A stretch of 64,000 nt of DNA, taken from contig JAHDSF010000013.1 of the NCBI GenBank assembly GCA_018432935.1, positions 55,703-119,702 of the forward strand, read 5' to 3'. The notes under the pieces were generated by a model. That model was not told where the DNA came from. It searched no databases and worked only from the letters and a program-made list of their open reading frames with translations. Of this stretch, positions 25,896 to 34,628 are shown one piece after another (positions within the stretch are counted from its first letter, which is position 1; every line of letters starts with the position of its first letter). The position numbers and the translations under genes are program-made. Origin of the DNA: Rhodospirillales bacterium. Its GTDB lineage: Bacteria > Pseudomonadota > Alphaproteobacteria > Rhodospirillales > Shumkoniaceae.

Positions 25896-26762
25896 ATGCT
25901 GAGCATCCTCAGAGACCTCCTGCGCTACAACCGGGAGTTCGCCGCCGGGGCGGTGCTGCTGGCGATCGTCGTCGCGCTGGCCGCAATGTCGGCGTTCGCG
26001 CCGATGCCGCCCGAAGACGTCTATGTCGTGCCCCCCGACGTGCCTCCGTCGTGGGCCTATCCGATGGGCACCACGTCGCGCGGGCAGGACGTGTTCTGGC
26101 AGCTCGCGTTCGCCATCCGCAACACGCTGCTGTTCGGCTTCATCGTCGCCATTCTCAGCCGCATCCTGTCGCTCGTCATCGGCCTGGTCTCGGGCTACCT
26201 CGGCGGCATCGTCGACCGCGTGCTGATGTCGATCAACGACACCTTCATCGTCATGCCGCTGTTCCCGATCCTGGTCATGTTCTACTTCGTGATGAAGGAC
26301 CGCATGTCGTGGGCGGCCCTGGCCCTCGTCATGGCCGGCCTGGGGTGGGCCTACGACGCCCGCCTGATCCGTTCGATCGCGATGAGCCTGCGCACCCGTC
26401 AGTTCACCGAGCAGAGCGTCTTCTCGGGCATGAGCACGTCCCAGATCGTGACGCAGGACCATCTGCCCTACGTCATGCCGATCGTGTTCTCGACCACCAT
26501 GAACAATATCAACTGGTCGATCGGGCTCGAGGTGACGCTGTCGGTGCTCGGCTTCACCAACATCAACACCCCCACCATCGGCGTCATGATCTATTGGGCG
26601 AACCAGCATACCGCCATGACGGCAGGGGTCTGGTGGTGGATCTTCTTCCCGGTGGCGCTGGTCATCATGACCTTCATCGGGCTGTTCCTGCTGGCGGTGT
26701 CGATGAACGAATACATCGACCCCCGCAGCCGCCTCAGCCGCATGAGGGGGACCCGGACATGA
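25896..26762 (+). CDS. ABC transporter permease, DppC type
   Basis: A 288-residue inner-membrane protein. After the first membrane segment it has the DppC sequence YPMGTTSRGQDVFWQLAFA, then the segment LVIGLVSGYLGGIVDRVLMS and NDTFIVMPLFPILVMFYFVM. The EAA region (FSGMSTSQIVTQDHLPYVMP) is recognisable. The stop overlaps the ATG of the following ATPase gene (ATGA), so expression is coupled. Confidence 0.9.
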   Translation: MLSILRDLLRYNREFAAGAVLLAIVVALAAMSAFAPMPPEDVYVVPPDVPPSWAYPMGTTSRGQDVFWQLAFAIRNTLLFGFIVAILSRILSLVIGLVSGYLGGIVDRVLMSINDTFIVMPLFPILVMFYFVMKDRMSWAALALVMAGLGWAYDARLIRSIAMSLRTRQFTEQSVFSGMSTSQIVTQDHLPYVMPIVFSTTMNNINWSIGLEVTLSVLGFTNINTPTIGVMIYWANQHTAMTAGVWWWIFFPVALVIMTFIGLFLLAVSMNEYIDPRSRLSRMRGTRT

Positions 26763-27802
26763 CGGCCATCGCATCGCCTGCGCCCGGCGACGTGATCGCG
26801 AAGCCGCAGCGCGAGCCGGTGCTCGTCGTCTCCGACCTGCGCGCCTACTACCAGACTCACTACTTCGGCATTGTCCGCGAGGTGCGGGCGGTCGACGACA
26901 TCTCGCTGCACATCAACCCCGACGAGATCTACGGCCTGGCGGGGGAATCGAGCTGCGGCAAAACGACCCTGATCAAGACCATCGCCGGAGCCATCCAGCC
27001 GCCGCTCAACGTGGTCGGCGGCTCGGTGCGCTTCAATTTCGGCGGGGCGCCGCTCGACGTCTATGCCAGCACTCCGCAAGCCCGCAACGCGATCCGATGG
27101 CGGCACCTGTCGTACATCATGCAGGGCTCGATGAGCGTGCTGAACCCGGTCCGCCGGGTGCGGCAGTCGTTCATCGATTTCGCGTTCCGGCACATCGGCC
27201 AGCCGATGCCGCAGTTCATCGACACCATCGTCGCCCATCTCGAGCGGCTGCACCTTCAGGCGAACGTGCTCGACGCCTACCCGCACGAGCTGTCGGGCGG
27301 GATGCGACAGCGGGTGACGATCGCGCTTGCCACCGTCTGCCGGCCCGAGTTCATCATCGCCGACGAACCGACCACCGCCCTCGACGTGGTGGTGCAGAAG
27401 GGCGTCCTGGCGATGATCCGCGGCATCCAGCGCGAGATCGGCTCCTCGATGCTGTTCGTCACCCACGACCTTGCGGTCCACGCCAACCTGACCGATCGGC
27501 TGGGCATCATGTACGCCGGCCGCATCGTCGAGGAGGGTCCGACGGCGGAGATCTTCCGGGCCCCCAAGCACCCCTACACGGCCAACCTCATCCACAGCCT
27601 GCCGCGGATCGGCGACACCGCCCCCAAGAAGGGGCTGGACGGCGTGCCGCCCAACCTGGCGGAACCTCCTCCCGGCTGCCGCTTCCACCCCCGCTGCCCG
27701 CTGGCGATGGACATCTGCCGGCGGGAGAATCCGGCCATGGAGCCCTCGGGCCCCGGGCGGCGCGTCGCCTGCTTCGCGGTCACCCGGGGAGAGCCGTCAT
27801 GA
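26759..27802 (+). CDS. ABC transporter ATP-binding protein, DppD type
   Basis: A 347-residue cytoplasmic ATPase. Walker A is GESSCGKTT, signature ELSGGMRQRV, Walker [13 protein letters not shown] and switch His FVTHDLAV, all intact. The C-terminal oligopeptide-type extension contains GCRFHPRCPLAMDIC, the cysteine cluster typical of DppD/OppD. It works with the DppF-type ATPase, whose ATG overlaps its stop. Confidence 0.93.
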   Translation: MTAIASPAPGDVIAKPQREPVLVVSDLRAYYQTHYFGIVREVRAVDDISLHINPDEIYGLAGESSCGKTTLIKTIAGAIQPPLNVVGGSVRFNFGGAPLDVYASTPQARNAIRWRHLSYIMQGSMSVLNPVRRVRQSFIDFAFRHIGQPMPQFIDTIVAHLERLHLQANVLDAYPHELSGGMRQRVTIALATVCRPEFIIADEPTTALDVVVQKGVLAMIRGIQREIGSSMLFVTHDLAVHANLTDRLGIMYAGRIVEEGPTAEIFRAPKHPYTANLIHSLPRIGDTAPKKGLDGVPPNLAEPPPGCRFHPRCPLAMDICRRENPAMEPSGPGRRVACFAVTRGEPS

Positions 27803-28659
27803 GCGAGCCGCTGCTCGAGGTGCGCAACGTCTGCAAGGCCTTCGGGATGGGCGGCCTGCTCGCCCGCTATCGCTTCGCCGCGGTCAACGACGTCAGCTTC
27901 ACGATCGAGCAGGACCGGCACGAGATCTTCACCATCATCGGCGAGTCCGGCAGCGGCAAGACGACGCTCGCCCGCATGATCCTGAACCTGGTGCCGATGA
28001 CCTCGGGCAGCATCCGCTTTCGCGGCACCGACCTCGCGACCATTCGCAGGCCCGCGGACCGGCTGGCGTTCATGGGTCATGTGCAGCCGATCTTCCAGAA
28101 CCCGTTCGAGGCCTTCAACCCGCTGAAGCGGGTCGACCGCTACCTGTTCACCACCGCGCGGCGCTTCACCGATGCCCGCTCGACCGGCGAGGTCGAGAGC
28201 CGGGCCGATCTCGCGCTGCGCAAGGTCGGCTTGTCGCTCGCCGAGGTGAAGCAGCGTTTCCCGCACGAGCTGTCCGGCGGCCAACTGCAGCGGGTGGCGG
28301 TCGCGCGCTCGCTGATCTCGGAACCGTCGCTGATTGTCGCCGACGAGCCGGTGTCGATGGTCGACGCCTCGATCCGGATGTCGATCGTCAACCTGTTCAA
28401 GACGTTGCGCGACGACCTCAACGTCTCGATCATCTACATCACCCACGACCTCGCCACCGCCTATTACATCAGCGACCGCATCATGATCATGAAGAAGGGC
28501 GAGGTCGTCGAAAGCGGCCCGGCACGGACCGTCCTCGCCGATCCGCAGCACCCCTACTCGATCCTGCTGAGAAACTCGGTGCTGTCCCCCGACGCCAAGG
28601 GAGAGCTGCTCGAACCCCAGTTCTCGACCACCGAGCGGGACCTTGCCGGAACCCGCTGA
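27799..28659 (+). CDS. ABC transporter ATP-binding protein, DppF type
   Basis: A 286-residue cytoplasmic ATPase. Walker A GESGSGKTT, Q-loop region VQPIFQNPFEAFNPL, signature ELSGGQLQRV, Walker B LIVADEPVSMVDA (Ser-Met-Val in place of the usual T-A-L-D), switch His YITHDLAT. It lacks the cysteine-rich C-terminal motif of its partner and is slightly short for DppF. It closes the five-gene importer; the arabinofuranosidase starts 28 bases later. Confidence 0.92.
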   Translation: MSEPLLEVRNVCKAFGMGGLLARYRFAAVNDVSFTIEQDRHEIFTIIGESGSGKTTLARMILNLVPMTSGSIRFRGTDLATIRRPADRLAFMGHVQPIFQNPFEAFNPLKRVDRYLFTTARRFTDARSTGEVESRADLALRKVGLSLAEVKQRFPHELSGGQLQRVAVARSLISEPSLIVADEPVSMVDASIRMSIVNLFKTLRDDLNVSIIYITHDLATAYYISDRIMIMKKGEVVESGPARTVLADPQHPYSILLRNSVLSPDAKGELLEPQFSTTERDLAGTR

Positions 28660-28687
28660 CCCCGGTTGCCAACCCAGGAGATCCAGG

Positions 28688-30238
28688 ATGCACAAGGCCC
28701 ATGTCCTCCTCCACCGCGACTTCGCGATCGGCGAGACCGACCGTCGGCTGTTCGGCGCCTTCGCCGAGCACCTCGGCCGCTGTATCTATGGAGGGCTCTA
28801 CGAGCCGGGACATCCCGAGGCCGACGAGCACGGCTTCCGGCGCGACGTGATGGCCCTGGTCCGCGAGCTGGCGCCGACCATCCTGCGCTATCCCGGCGGC
28901 AACTTCGTCTCCGGCTACAACTGGGAGGATGGGGTAGGCCCGATCGAAGAGCGGCCGCGCCGCCTCGACCTTGCCTGGATGTCGACGGAGCCCAACAGCT
29001 TCGGCACCAACGAGTTCATGGACTGGTGCCGGCTCACCGGCATCGAGCCGATGCTGGCGGTGAACCTGGGCACCCGCGGCGCCGACGCCGCGCGCAACCT
29101 GGTCGAGTACTGCAACCATCGGGCCGGCACCACGCTCTCCGACCTGCGCCGCGCCCACGGCTGGGACAAGCCTCACGACGTCAAGTTCTGGTGCCTAGGC
29201 AACGAGATGGACGGCCCCTGGCAGATGGAGGCCAAGACGGCGACCGAGTACGCGCGGCGGGCCGTCGAGGCGGCCAAGATGATGAAGTGGATCGATCCCA
29301 CCATCGAGCTTGCCGCGTGCGGTTCGTCGGGCCGCAACATGCCGACCTTCGGCGCCTGGGAGGAGACCGTCCTCGACCACTGCTTCGACCACGTCGAGTT
29401 CATCTCGCTGCACACCTATCTCAACAACTACGCGGAGGACACCCCGGGCTTCCTGGCCAGCCCGGATCTGATGGACAGCTTCATCGAGGAGGTGGTGGCG
29501 CTGTGCGACGCGGTCGCCGCGCGACGGCGTTCGGCCAAGCGCATCATGCTGTCGTTCGACGAATGGAATGTCTGGTACCGCACCAGGCGCAACCGCCAGG
29601 AGCGGGTCAAGGAGAACTGGCCGGTAGCGCCGGAGATCCTCGAGGAGGTCTACACGATGGAGGACGCGCTGGCCTTCGGCGGCGCCTGCATCTCGCTGCT
29701 CAACCACGCCGACCGCGTGAAGTGCGCCTGCCTCGCCCAGCTGGTCAACGCAATCGCGCCGATCATGACCGAGACCGGCGGACCGGCCTGGCGGCAGACG
29801 ATCTTCCATCCGTTCGCCCACATGAGCAACTTCGGCCGCGGCCGGGTGCTGCGGGCAGAGGTCGAATCCCCGACCTATGCGACCCGCTATTTCGACCCGC
29901 GCGGGACCGAGGACCTGTACTTCCCGCTGCCGAAGACCCCCTATCTCAAGCTCGCCGTCGTGCACGATGCGGCGGCCGGCGGGCTAACCTTGTTCGCCCT
30001 CAACCGCAGCCTCGACAGCGAGATGGCCGTCGAGGTGGCGGCCAAGGGGTTCGGGACCCTGACCGCCGAAGAGTCCCTCGAGATGCACGACCGCGATCTC
30101 AAGGCCATCAACTCCAAGGCGGATCCCGACCGCATCCGGCCCAGGCGCCTGACCGACCTGGAGGTGAAGGGAGAGCACGTGCGCGCGGTCCTGGCTCCGG
30201 CATCCTGGAACGTGATCCGGCTGGGCGGCGCAAAGTAG
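28688..30238 (+). CDS. Alpha-N-arabinofuranosidase, GH51
   Basis: A 516-residue enzyme without a signal peptide, so cytoplasmic. It opens with HVLLHRDFAIGETDRRLFGA and FAEHLGRCIYGGLYEPGHP, the GH51 N-terminal pattern. ILRYPGGNFVSGYNW, the acid/base Glu in WCLGNEMDGPWQ and the nucleophile Glu in LSFDEWNVWY are all present. The C-terminal beta domain ends normally. GH51 enzymes remove terminal alpha-L-arabinofuranosyl groups from arabino- or arabinoxylo-oligosaccharides (established). As last gene of the importer operon it would act on the oligosaccharides taken up. Start ATG follows AGGAG at good distance. Confidence 0.93.
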   Translation: MHKAHVLLHRDFAIGETDRRLFGAFAEHLGRCIYGGLYEPGHPEADEHGFRRDVMALVRELAPTILRYPGGNFVSGYNWEDGVGPIEERPRRLDLAWMSTEPNSFGTNEFMDWCRLTGIEPMLAVNLGTRGADAARNLVEYCNHRAGTTLSDLRRAHGWDKPHDVKFWCLGNEMDGPWQMEAKTATEYARRAVEAAKMMKWIDPTIELAACGSSGRNMPTFGAWEETVLDHCFDHVEFISLHTYLNNYAEDTPGFLASPDLMDSFIEEVVALCDAVAARRRSAKRIMLSFDEWNVWYRTRRNRQERVKENWPVAPEILEEVYTMEDALAFGGACISLLNHADRVKCACLAQLVNAIAPIMTETGGPAWRQTIFHPFAHMSNFGRGRVLRAEVESPTYATRYFDPRGTEDLYFPLPKTPYLKLAVVHDAAAGGLTLFALNRSLDSEMAVEVAAKGFGTLTAEESLEMHDRDLKAINSKADPDRIRPRRLTDLEVKGEHVRAVLAPASWNVIRLGGAK

Positions 30239-30266
30239 TCGAGGAAGGTTGCCGGCCGGCGGATGC

Positions 30267-31241
30267 CTACTTCCGCAGGTGCAGGCGCATGATGATGTCC
30301 TGGTCGTGGTCGCCAAAGCCGCGGCCGAAGATGTTGACGCCGCCGGGGTGCCGCGCATCGTCGGCAATGCCGATCTTGAGGCGGATCGAATGGTGGCTGG
30401 AGAGGTCGAGCTCGCCGATGGTGACCGAGGAAACGCTTTCATCGTTCACGTAGCAGCCGTCGCGGGAGACCTTCCAGGTCGTCAGCTTGCCGTACTGCGA
30501 GCCCTCCAGCTTCCACCAACGCGGGGTGTAGACCCCACGATGGTCGCCGAAATCGCCGGGCGAGGTCCAGGTTCCGACGATCACGTCGTTGACCCACAGG
30601 CTGATGTCCGAGGGCCAGTCCGCATTGGTGCCCGGCACCTCCGACGACAGCTCCATGCTGCACTCGAGCGCTTCGATCTCGGAGTTCAGGATCTTCGCGT
30701 TGTTGGGGAACTTGTACTCGATATAGCCGCGGCCGAACCACACCAGCGAGGCCTGCATGCGCTTGGGATCGAGGAAATAGTCGGGAACGTCGAGCAGGCC
30801 GATGATGCCGTCGGTCGAGCAGAGGCCACAGGGAGCGAATACCTGGAACGCCGTGTAAAGGCCGAGCGGCATTGCCACCTCGACGATATCGTCGCGCTGC
30901 TCGCGCGGCGAGCCGTCGAGACGGATGATGATATCGTCGAAGCGGACCGAGCAGATCTTCTGCTGTCCCTTGGTCGCCTTGATCAGCTCGGTCTTGATGA
31001 GACCGGAGCGTTCCAGGACGTGAATGTTGGTGGCGACGGTCGACTGGGGGAGGGCCAGGGTCTCGCTGATCTCGTTGACGTTCATCGGCCCACGCATGCG
31101 CAGCAGCCGCAGAATCCTCACTCGAAGAGCCGAAGCCAGGCCCTTCACCGCCTCGACGTTATCCTCTGGGTCAATGGTCAGGAAATTGCGTTCGGTGCTT
31201 CCGGGGATCGCCACTTGCGGGCACTCGTCAATTATCGACAT
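30267..31241 (-). CDS. Winged-helix (ArsR-like) transcriptional regulator
   Basis: A 324-residue protein. Residues about 28-95 form a winged helix-turn-helix: VKGLASALRVRILRLLRMRG, MNVNEISETLALPQSTVATN (recognition helix) and the wing KATKGQQKICSVRF. The C-terminal 220 residues are beta-rich and aromatic (SLVWFGRGYIEYKFPN, TPRWWKLEGSQYGKLTTW) and could be a carbohydrate-binding sensor domain, which is inference. It converges on the arabinofuranosidase gene, 28 bases away. A motif in front of its ATG recurs in front of the importer operon, so it probably regulates both. No ribosome-binding site precedes the ATG, so the mRNA may be leaderless or the start may lie elsewhere. Confidence 0.78.
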   Translation of the reverse strand: MSIIDECPQVAIPGSTERNFLTIDPEDNVEAVKGLASALRVRILRLLRMRGPMNVNEISETLALPQSTVATNIHVLERSGLIKTELIKATKGQQKICSVRFDDIIIRLDGSPREQRDDIVEVAMPLGLYTAFQVFAPCGLCSTDGIIGLLDVPDYFLDPKRMQASLVWFGRGYIEYKFPNNAKILNSEIEALECSMELSSEVPGTNADWPSDISLWVNDVIVGTWTSPGDFGDHRGVYTPRWWKLEGSQYGKLTTWKVSRDGCYVNDESVSSVTIGELDLSSHHSIRLKIGIADDARHPGGVNIFGRGFGDHDQDIIMRLHLRK

Positions 31242-31242
31242 T

Positions 31243-31256
31243 CTGGTCTAGATCAG
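31243..31256. promoter_or_regulatory. Candidate operator in front of the winged-helix regulator
   Basis: CTGGTCTAGATCAG, a 14-base palindrome with one mismatched pair, one base upstream of the start codon. Read leftward, TTGACA (31269-31274) followed after 18 bases by TAGACC (31245-31250) would be the promoter, so the palindrome covers the -10 region. The half CTGRTYTAGATCA recurs at 22817-22829. Confidence 0.5.
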
Positions 31257-31311
31257 GAAAACGAATTCTGTCAACCGGCGCGGCCGTTTCATCGGTCTTT
31301 GACCCTCGTGG

Positions 31312-31338
31312 CCGACCGACCTGATGATCAGCGGTCGG
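31312..31338 (-). terminator. Hairpin over the end of the flavoprotein gene
   Basis: CCGACCG (31312-31318) pairs with CGGTCGG (31332-31338); inside, CTGAT-G-ATCAG forms a second stem. It includes the stop codon of the leftward flavoprotein gene. There is no T-tract after it, so termination is only a possibility. Confidence 0.3.
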
Positions 31339-32581
31339 ACGCGGGCGGCGGATGATTCCGCCCCAGCCAGGCCAGGACTCCCCGTGCCGCCGCCACCCCC
31401 GAGGCGAATGCGCCTTGCAGCAGGTAGCCTCCGGTCGGTGCTTCCCAGTCCAGCATTTCGCCGGCCGCGAACACGCCGGGCAGGCGCCTCAGCATGAAGC
31501 TGCCGTCCAGTTCGGCGAGGTCAATGCCTCCCGCGGTGGAAATGGCCCGTTCCAGGGGGGCCGGCGCCGCAAGTTCGATCGGGACGGCGTGGACGAGATG
31601 CACCATCTCGTCGGGATCTTCGGGCAGGGACGGCCCCACCGCCTCGCGCATCAGATTGATGGCGATTGGCGGCAGACCCAGGGTCCGGCGCAGAAAGTCG
31701 CTATGGGAACGTCTTCCGCGCGGCCTGCTCAATCGCCGCCGAAGATCGGCGGCCGTCCGGTCGGGGCAGAGGTCGATCCGGAGCACCACTTGGCCGTGGC
31801 TCGCGATGTGATCGCGCAGGCCGGACGACAAGGCGTAGATGGCGCCGCCTTCGAGGCCATAGGCCGTTACCAGGACCTCGCCGCGGACCATTCGCCCGTC
31901 GAAGCTCAGCGCCAGGTTCTTCAAGGGTTGCCCCTGGAAACGCTGCCTGAAGACGTCGCTCCAGCGGACTTCGAAGCCGCAATTGGCAGGACGCAGGGGG
32001 ACAACCGCGACGCCTCGCTCCGAAAGGATGTCGACCCAGGCCCCGTTGGCTCCCAGGCGCGGCCAGCTGGCGCCGCCCAGGGCCAGAACGGTTGCCGCGG
32101 GAACGGCCGTCTCGACGGCGCCGTCATGGCGTCGGAACTGCAACCTGCCGTGCCCGTCCCACCCCACCCAATCCCTGCGCAGCCGGAACTCGACCCCGCT
32201 CGTCTGCAACCGGACCAGCCAGGCCCGCAGCAAAGGCGAAGACTTCATGGCCGCCGGGAAGACGCGTCCGCTGGAGCCGACGAAGGTCGGCTGGCCCAAT
32301 CCGGCAGCCCAATCCCTCAAGCAGGCGGGTGGGAAAGCCTCGATGGCCGGGGCAAGGAACTCGCGTGCCGTTCCGTAACGGTCGAGAAAGGCATCGAGCG
32401 GCTCTGAATGGGTGAGGTTCAGACCTCCCCGCCCGGCCATGAGGAACTTGCGGCCCGGCATCGGCATGCGATCGTAAACGACGACCGGAACGCCGGCCCG
32501 GCTCAGCATTTCCGCTGCGATCAGCCCCGCGGGTCCGCCGCCGATGATCGCGACGGCCGAAGAACGTGTGAGATCGTCCAT
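31328..32581 (-). CDS. HI0933/YhiN-like flavoprotein
   Basis: A 417-residue protein; start placed at MDDLTRSSAVAIIGGGPAGL because the open frame before it is not family-like. GGGPAGLIAAEML is the FAD-binding glycine loop, and PGRKFLMAGRGGLNLTHSEP is the diagnostic signature of the HI0933/BaiN family of NAD(P)/FAD-dependent oxidoreductases. VLALGGASWPRLGANGAWVD and the C-terminal GVFAAGEMLDWEAPTGGYLL complete the pattern. The family has few assigned functions (some members reduce bile acids or act on tRNA or peroxide stress); I cannot choose one. It lies 134 bases beyond the FmdE-like gene on the same strand, behind a strong hairpin. Confidence 0.85.
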   Translation of the reverse strand: MDDLTRSSAVAIIGGGPAGLIAAEMLSRAGVPVVVYDRMPMPGRKFLMAGRGGLNLTHSEPLDAFLDRYGTAREFLAPAIEAFPPACLRDWAAGLGQPTFVGSSGRVFPAAMKSSPLLRAWLVRLQTSGVEFRLRRDWVGWDGHGRLQFRRHDGAVETAVPAATVLALGGASWPRLGANGAWVDILSERGVAVVPLRPANCGFEVRWSDVFRQRFQGQPLKNLALSFDGRMVRGEVLVTAYGLEGGAIYALSSGLRDHIASHGQVVLRIDLCPDRTAADLRRRLSRPRGRRSHSDFLRRTLGLPPIAINLMREAVGPSLPEDPDEMVHLVHAVPIELAAPAPLERAISTAGGIDLAELDGSFMLRRLPGVFAAGEMLDWEAPTGGYLLQGAFASGVAAARGVLAWLGRNHPPPASDR

Positions 32582-32661
32582 GCCCACGTTATCGACGGGA
32601 CGGCCGCAAAGAACAAGCATGGACCGATTGCAGACGGAGCGGCCGCCACGGGTTCCCGCGG

Positions 32662-32699
32662 AAGCGATCCCGCCCGCCGCCAACGCGGGCGGGATCCTT
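32662..32699 (-). terminator. Strong hairpin after the metal-transport operon
   Basis: GATCCCGCCCGC (32666-32677) and GCGGGCGGGATC (32685-32696) form a perfect 12-bp stem around seven bases; AAG/CTT extends it past a one-base bulge. It lies between the FmdE-like stop and the flavoprotein start. Neither strand shows a long T-run after it, so it may protect the 3' end rather than terminate. Confidence 0.5.
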
Positions 32700-32714
32700 C
32701 AAAGCCACGGCGCG

Positions 32715-33793
32715 TCAGTCGATGCGCTCGAGGACGGCCTCCGGCGCCATCGCAATCATCGCCTTGCCGACTTCGAGTTTGTAGGAATCCCACCTGGCCT
32801 TCTCGGCGCTGCCGGCCACGCCGGCTTCGACGATCCGGCCGACGGCCGCGAAATCGTCGGGCAGCAATCCGTTCCGCAATCGCAGGCTTACCACCTCATC
32901 TCCTTTTGCGAACTGGAAGGCGAACCGGCCGAAGGGCGAAAGGGCGCATCCCAGGCGCAGGTGGTGTCGCTGCAGCGGCGGCGCGTAATCGCACGGGCGA
33001 CGTATTCGAAGCAGTCGATCAGGCCCGGCGGATTCAGGCCGCAGCGGACATGCACCTCATCGCGCTGGATGCTCCGCCCGCCCCAGCAGGTGCCGAGAAC
33101 GTAGGAGAACAGCTTGTGAGCCAGAACGATCCCGGCAAAGTGGTCCTTGTCGTGAAACGCCATCATGGCATCGAACGGGATCTCGATATCGCCGATTCCG
33201 TCGGCGATGCGGAGCGGCTTCAGGGCGCCGGTCTCCGGCGTGAACGCGAACGGCTCCGGCTGGCCTTTCCTGCTGTTGGCTTCGCCGGAGCGCTCGATCC
33301 GGAAAAGCTGTTCCGGCTTGGCCGACATGAACTCGGCAGCCAAGACCCCGCTGCGTTTGCGCCAGGCGTTCTCCTCTTCCGCCGTGCAGAGCCCGGCGTC
33401 GATCCGCATCGCCGTCTGGGAGAAGTCGCCCGGAATCACGCCATCGCGAACGCTCGCATTGACCGTGCCGGCATCCGTCCGGATGGCGAAGCTGAGCGCT
33501 CCGCTGCACAGGCAGGGACCGTCTCCGAACCCTGGATCGACGACCGCCCGCCGCCGGGAGAAGGCCCGGGTAACGAATTCCAGGCAGTCCGTCACACCCG
33601 GCGGCGTGGCCCCGACGACGAGCGACGTCCGAAACCTGGGCAGCGCCGGAATCCCGAGCGCGTCGACGGCGGCTTCGAGAAGCTTCCACGCCAGGGCTAC
33701 GCCCGCCTGATGGAAACGTCCGTGATAGCGGAGCGCGTCGTCGTAGGACAGGGTCTTGCTTCCCTGCCGGTCATTGACTTTGAGTCGGGTCAT
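32715..33793 (-). CDS. FmdE-like double-domain protein with apparent frameshift
   Basis: From ATG 33793 (AAGGA upstream) the frame runs to a stop at 32888 (301 residues), but the last about 35 residues look spurious. A second frame, needing loss of one base, continues the homology as GRFAFQFAKGDEVVSLRLRN, then DDFAAVGRIVEAGVAG to a stop at 32715. The protein is an internal duplication: YHGRFHQAGVALAWKLLEAA / FHDKDHFAGIVLAHKLF and GVTDCLEFVTRAFSRRR / GLIDCFEYVARAITRRR. Both halves resemble the FmdE domain (H-x-H-x-x-x-G ... C-x-D), found near molybdenum/tungsten and metal-complex transport genes. The frameshift lies roughly at 32950-33005. It could be a sequencing error or a real inactivation. 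It follows the metal-type ABC genes and probably serves metal or metallophore handling. Confidence 0.6.
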
Positions 33794-33827
33794 CTTGGTC
33801 CTTCTCGGGGTGGTTTTCGAGGGGTTT

Positions 33828-34628
33828 TCACGAGGGGCCGGCGACGCTGAACCAGTCGGGAACGACAGTTCGACTCGCCGGATTCTTCGGGTCGTAACCG
33901 ACGATGGAGACTCCGATCCCGTAGACGCGGCCGACGGTTTCCGGTGTCATAAGCTCGACAGGGGAACCAAACAGGCCCTCGCGCCCAGGCTGCATCAGCA
34001 GCACCTTGCTGGAGAACAGGAAGGCATGATCGGGGCTGTGGGTGGTCATGATCACGGCCAGGCCCTTGCTGGCCGCCAGATCGCGCAGGACCCTGAGGAC
34101 CTGCGCCTGATTGTATATGTCGAGGTGGGCGGTCGGTTCGTCGAGCAGGATGATGTCGGGCTCGGCAGCCAACGCGCGGGCGATGGCCACCAACTGCGCC
34201 TGTCCGCCGCTGAGCTGGTTGAAGTTCTTGTCCCGAACAGCTTGCAGCCCGACAAGCCGCAGCGCACGCTCGACCGCTTTGCGGTCGGACTCCCTGGGGG
34301 TCGAGAAGGTGTCGACGTGGGCCGCCCGCCCGATCATCACCATGTCGAACACGGAAAACCCGAAGGTGTCCGCACCGCTCTGGGGAACGTAGCCGATCAT
34401 CCTGCCCAGCGTTTTGCGTCCCAGCGAAAGGATGTCGCGGCCGTCCACCGCTATCCTGCCGTGATCGGGTCGCAACAGGCCGTTCAGGCAACGCAGCAGC
34501 GTGCTTTTGCCCGCGCCGTTCGGCCCAATGATGCTCAGGATCTCGCCGTCGGCCACCGAGAAGGATACGTCGGCGAAAACCCGTTGCGCCCCGAAGGAGA
34601 ACTGGAGGTTGCTGACGGCAAGCCTCAT
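33828..34628 (-). CDS. Metal-complex ABC transporter ATP-binding protein (FecE/BtuD type)
   Basis: A 266-residue ATPase. Walker A GPNGAGKST, Q-loop YVPQSGADTFGFSVFDMV (typical of iron-siderophore/cobalamin importers), signature QLSGGQAQLV, Walker B IILLDEPTAHLD, switch His MTTHSPDHAF. ATG 34628 overlaps the permease stop (ATGA) with GGAGG upstream. It energises the FecCD-type permease upstream. Confidence 0.92.
   Translation of the reverse strand: MRLAVSNLQFSFGAQRVFADVSFSVADGEILSIIGPNGAGKSTLLRCLNGLLRPDHGRIAVDGRDILSLGRKTLGRMIGYVPQSGADTFGFSVFDMVMIGRAAHVDTFSTPRESDRKAVERALRLVGLQAVRDKNFNQLSGGQAQLVAIARALAAEPDIILLDEPTAHLDIYNQAQVLRVLRDLAASKGLAVIMTTHSPDHAFLFSSKVLLMQPGREGLFGSPVELMTPETVGRVYGIGVSIVGYDPKNPASRTVVPDWFSVAGPS

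Noticed and set aside
31321..31331. CTGATGATCAG as a third copy of the regulator operator
   Set aside because: It shares only the CTGAT/ATCAG arms, lies over a stop codon inside a hairpin, and has no promoter beside it.
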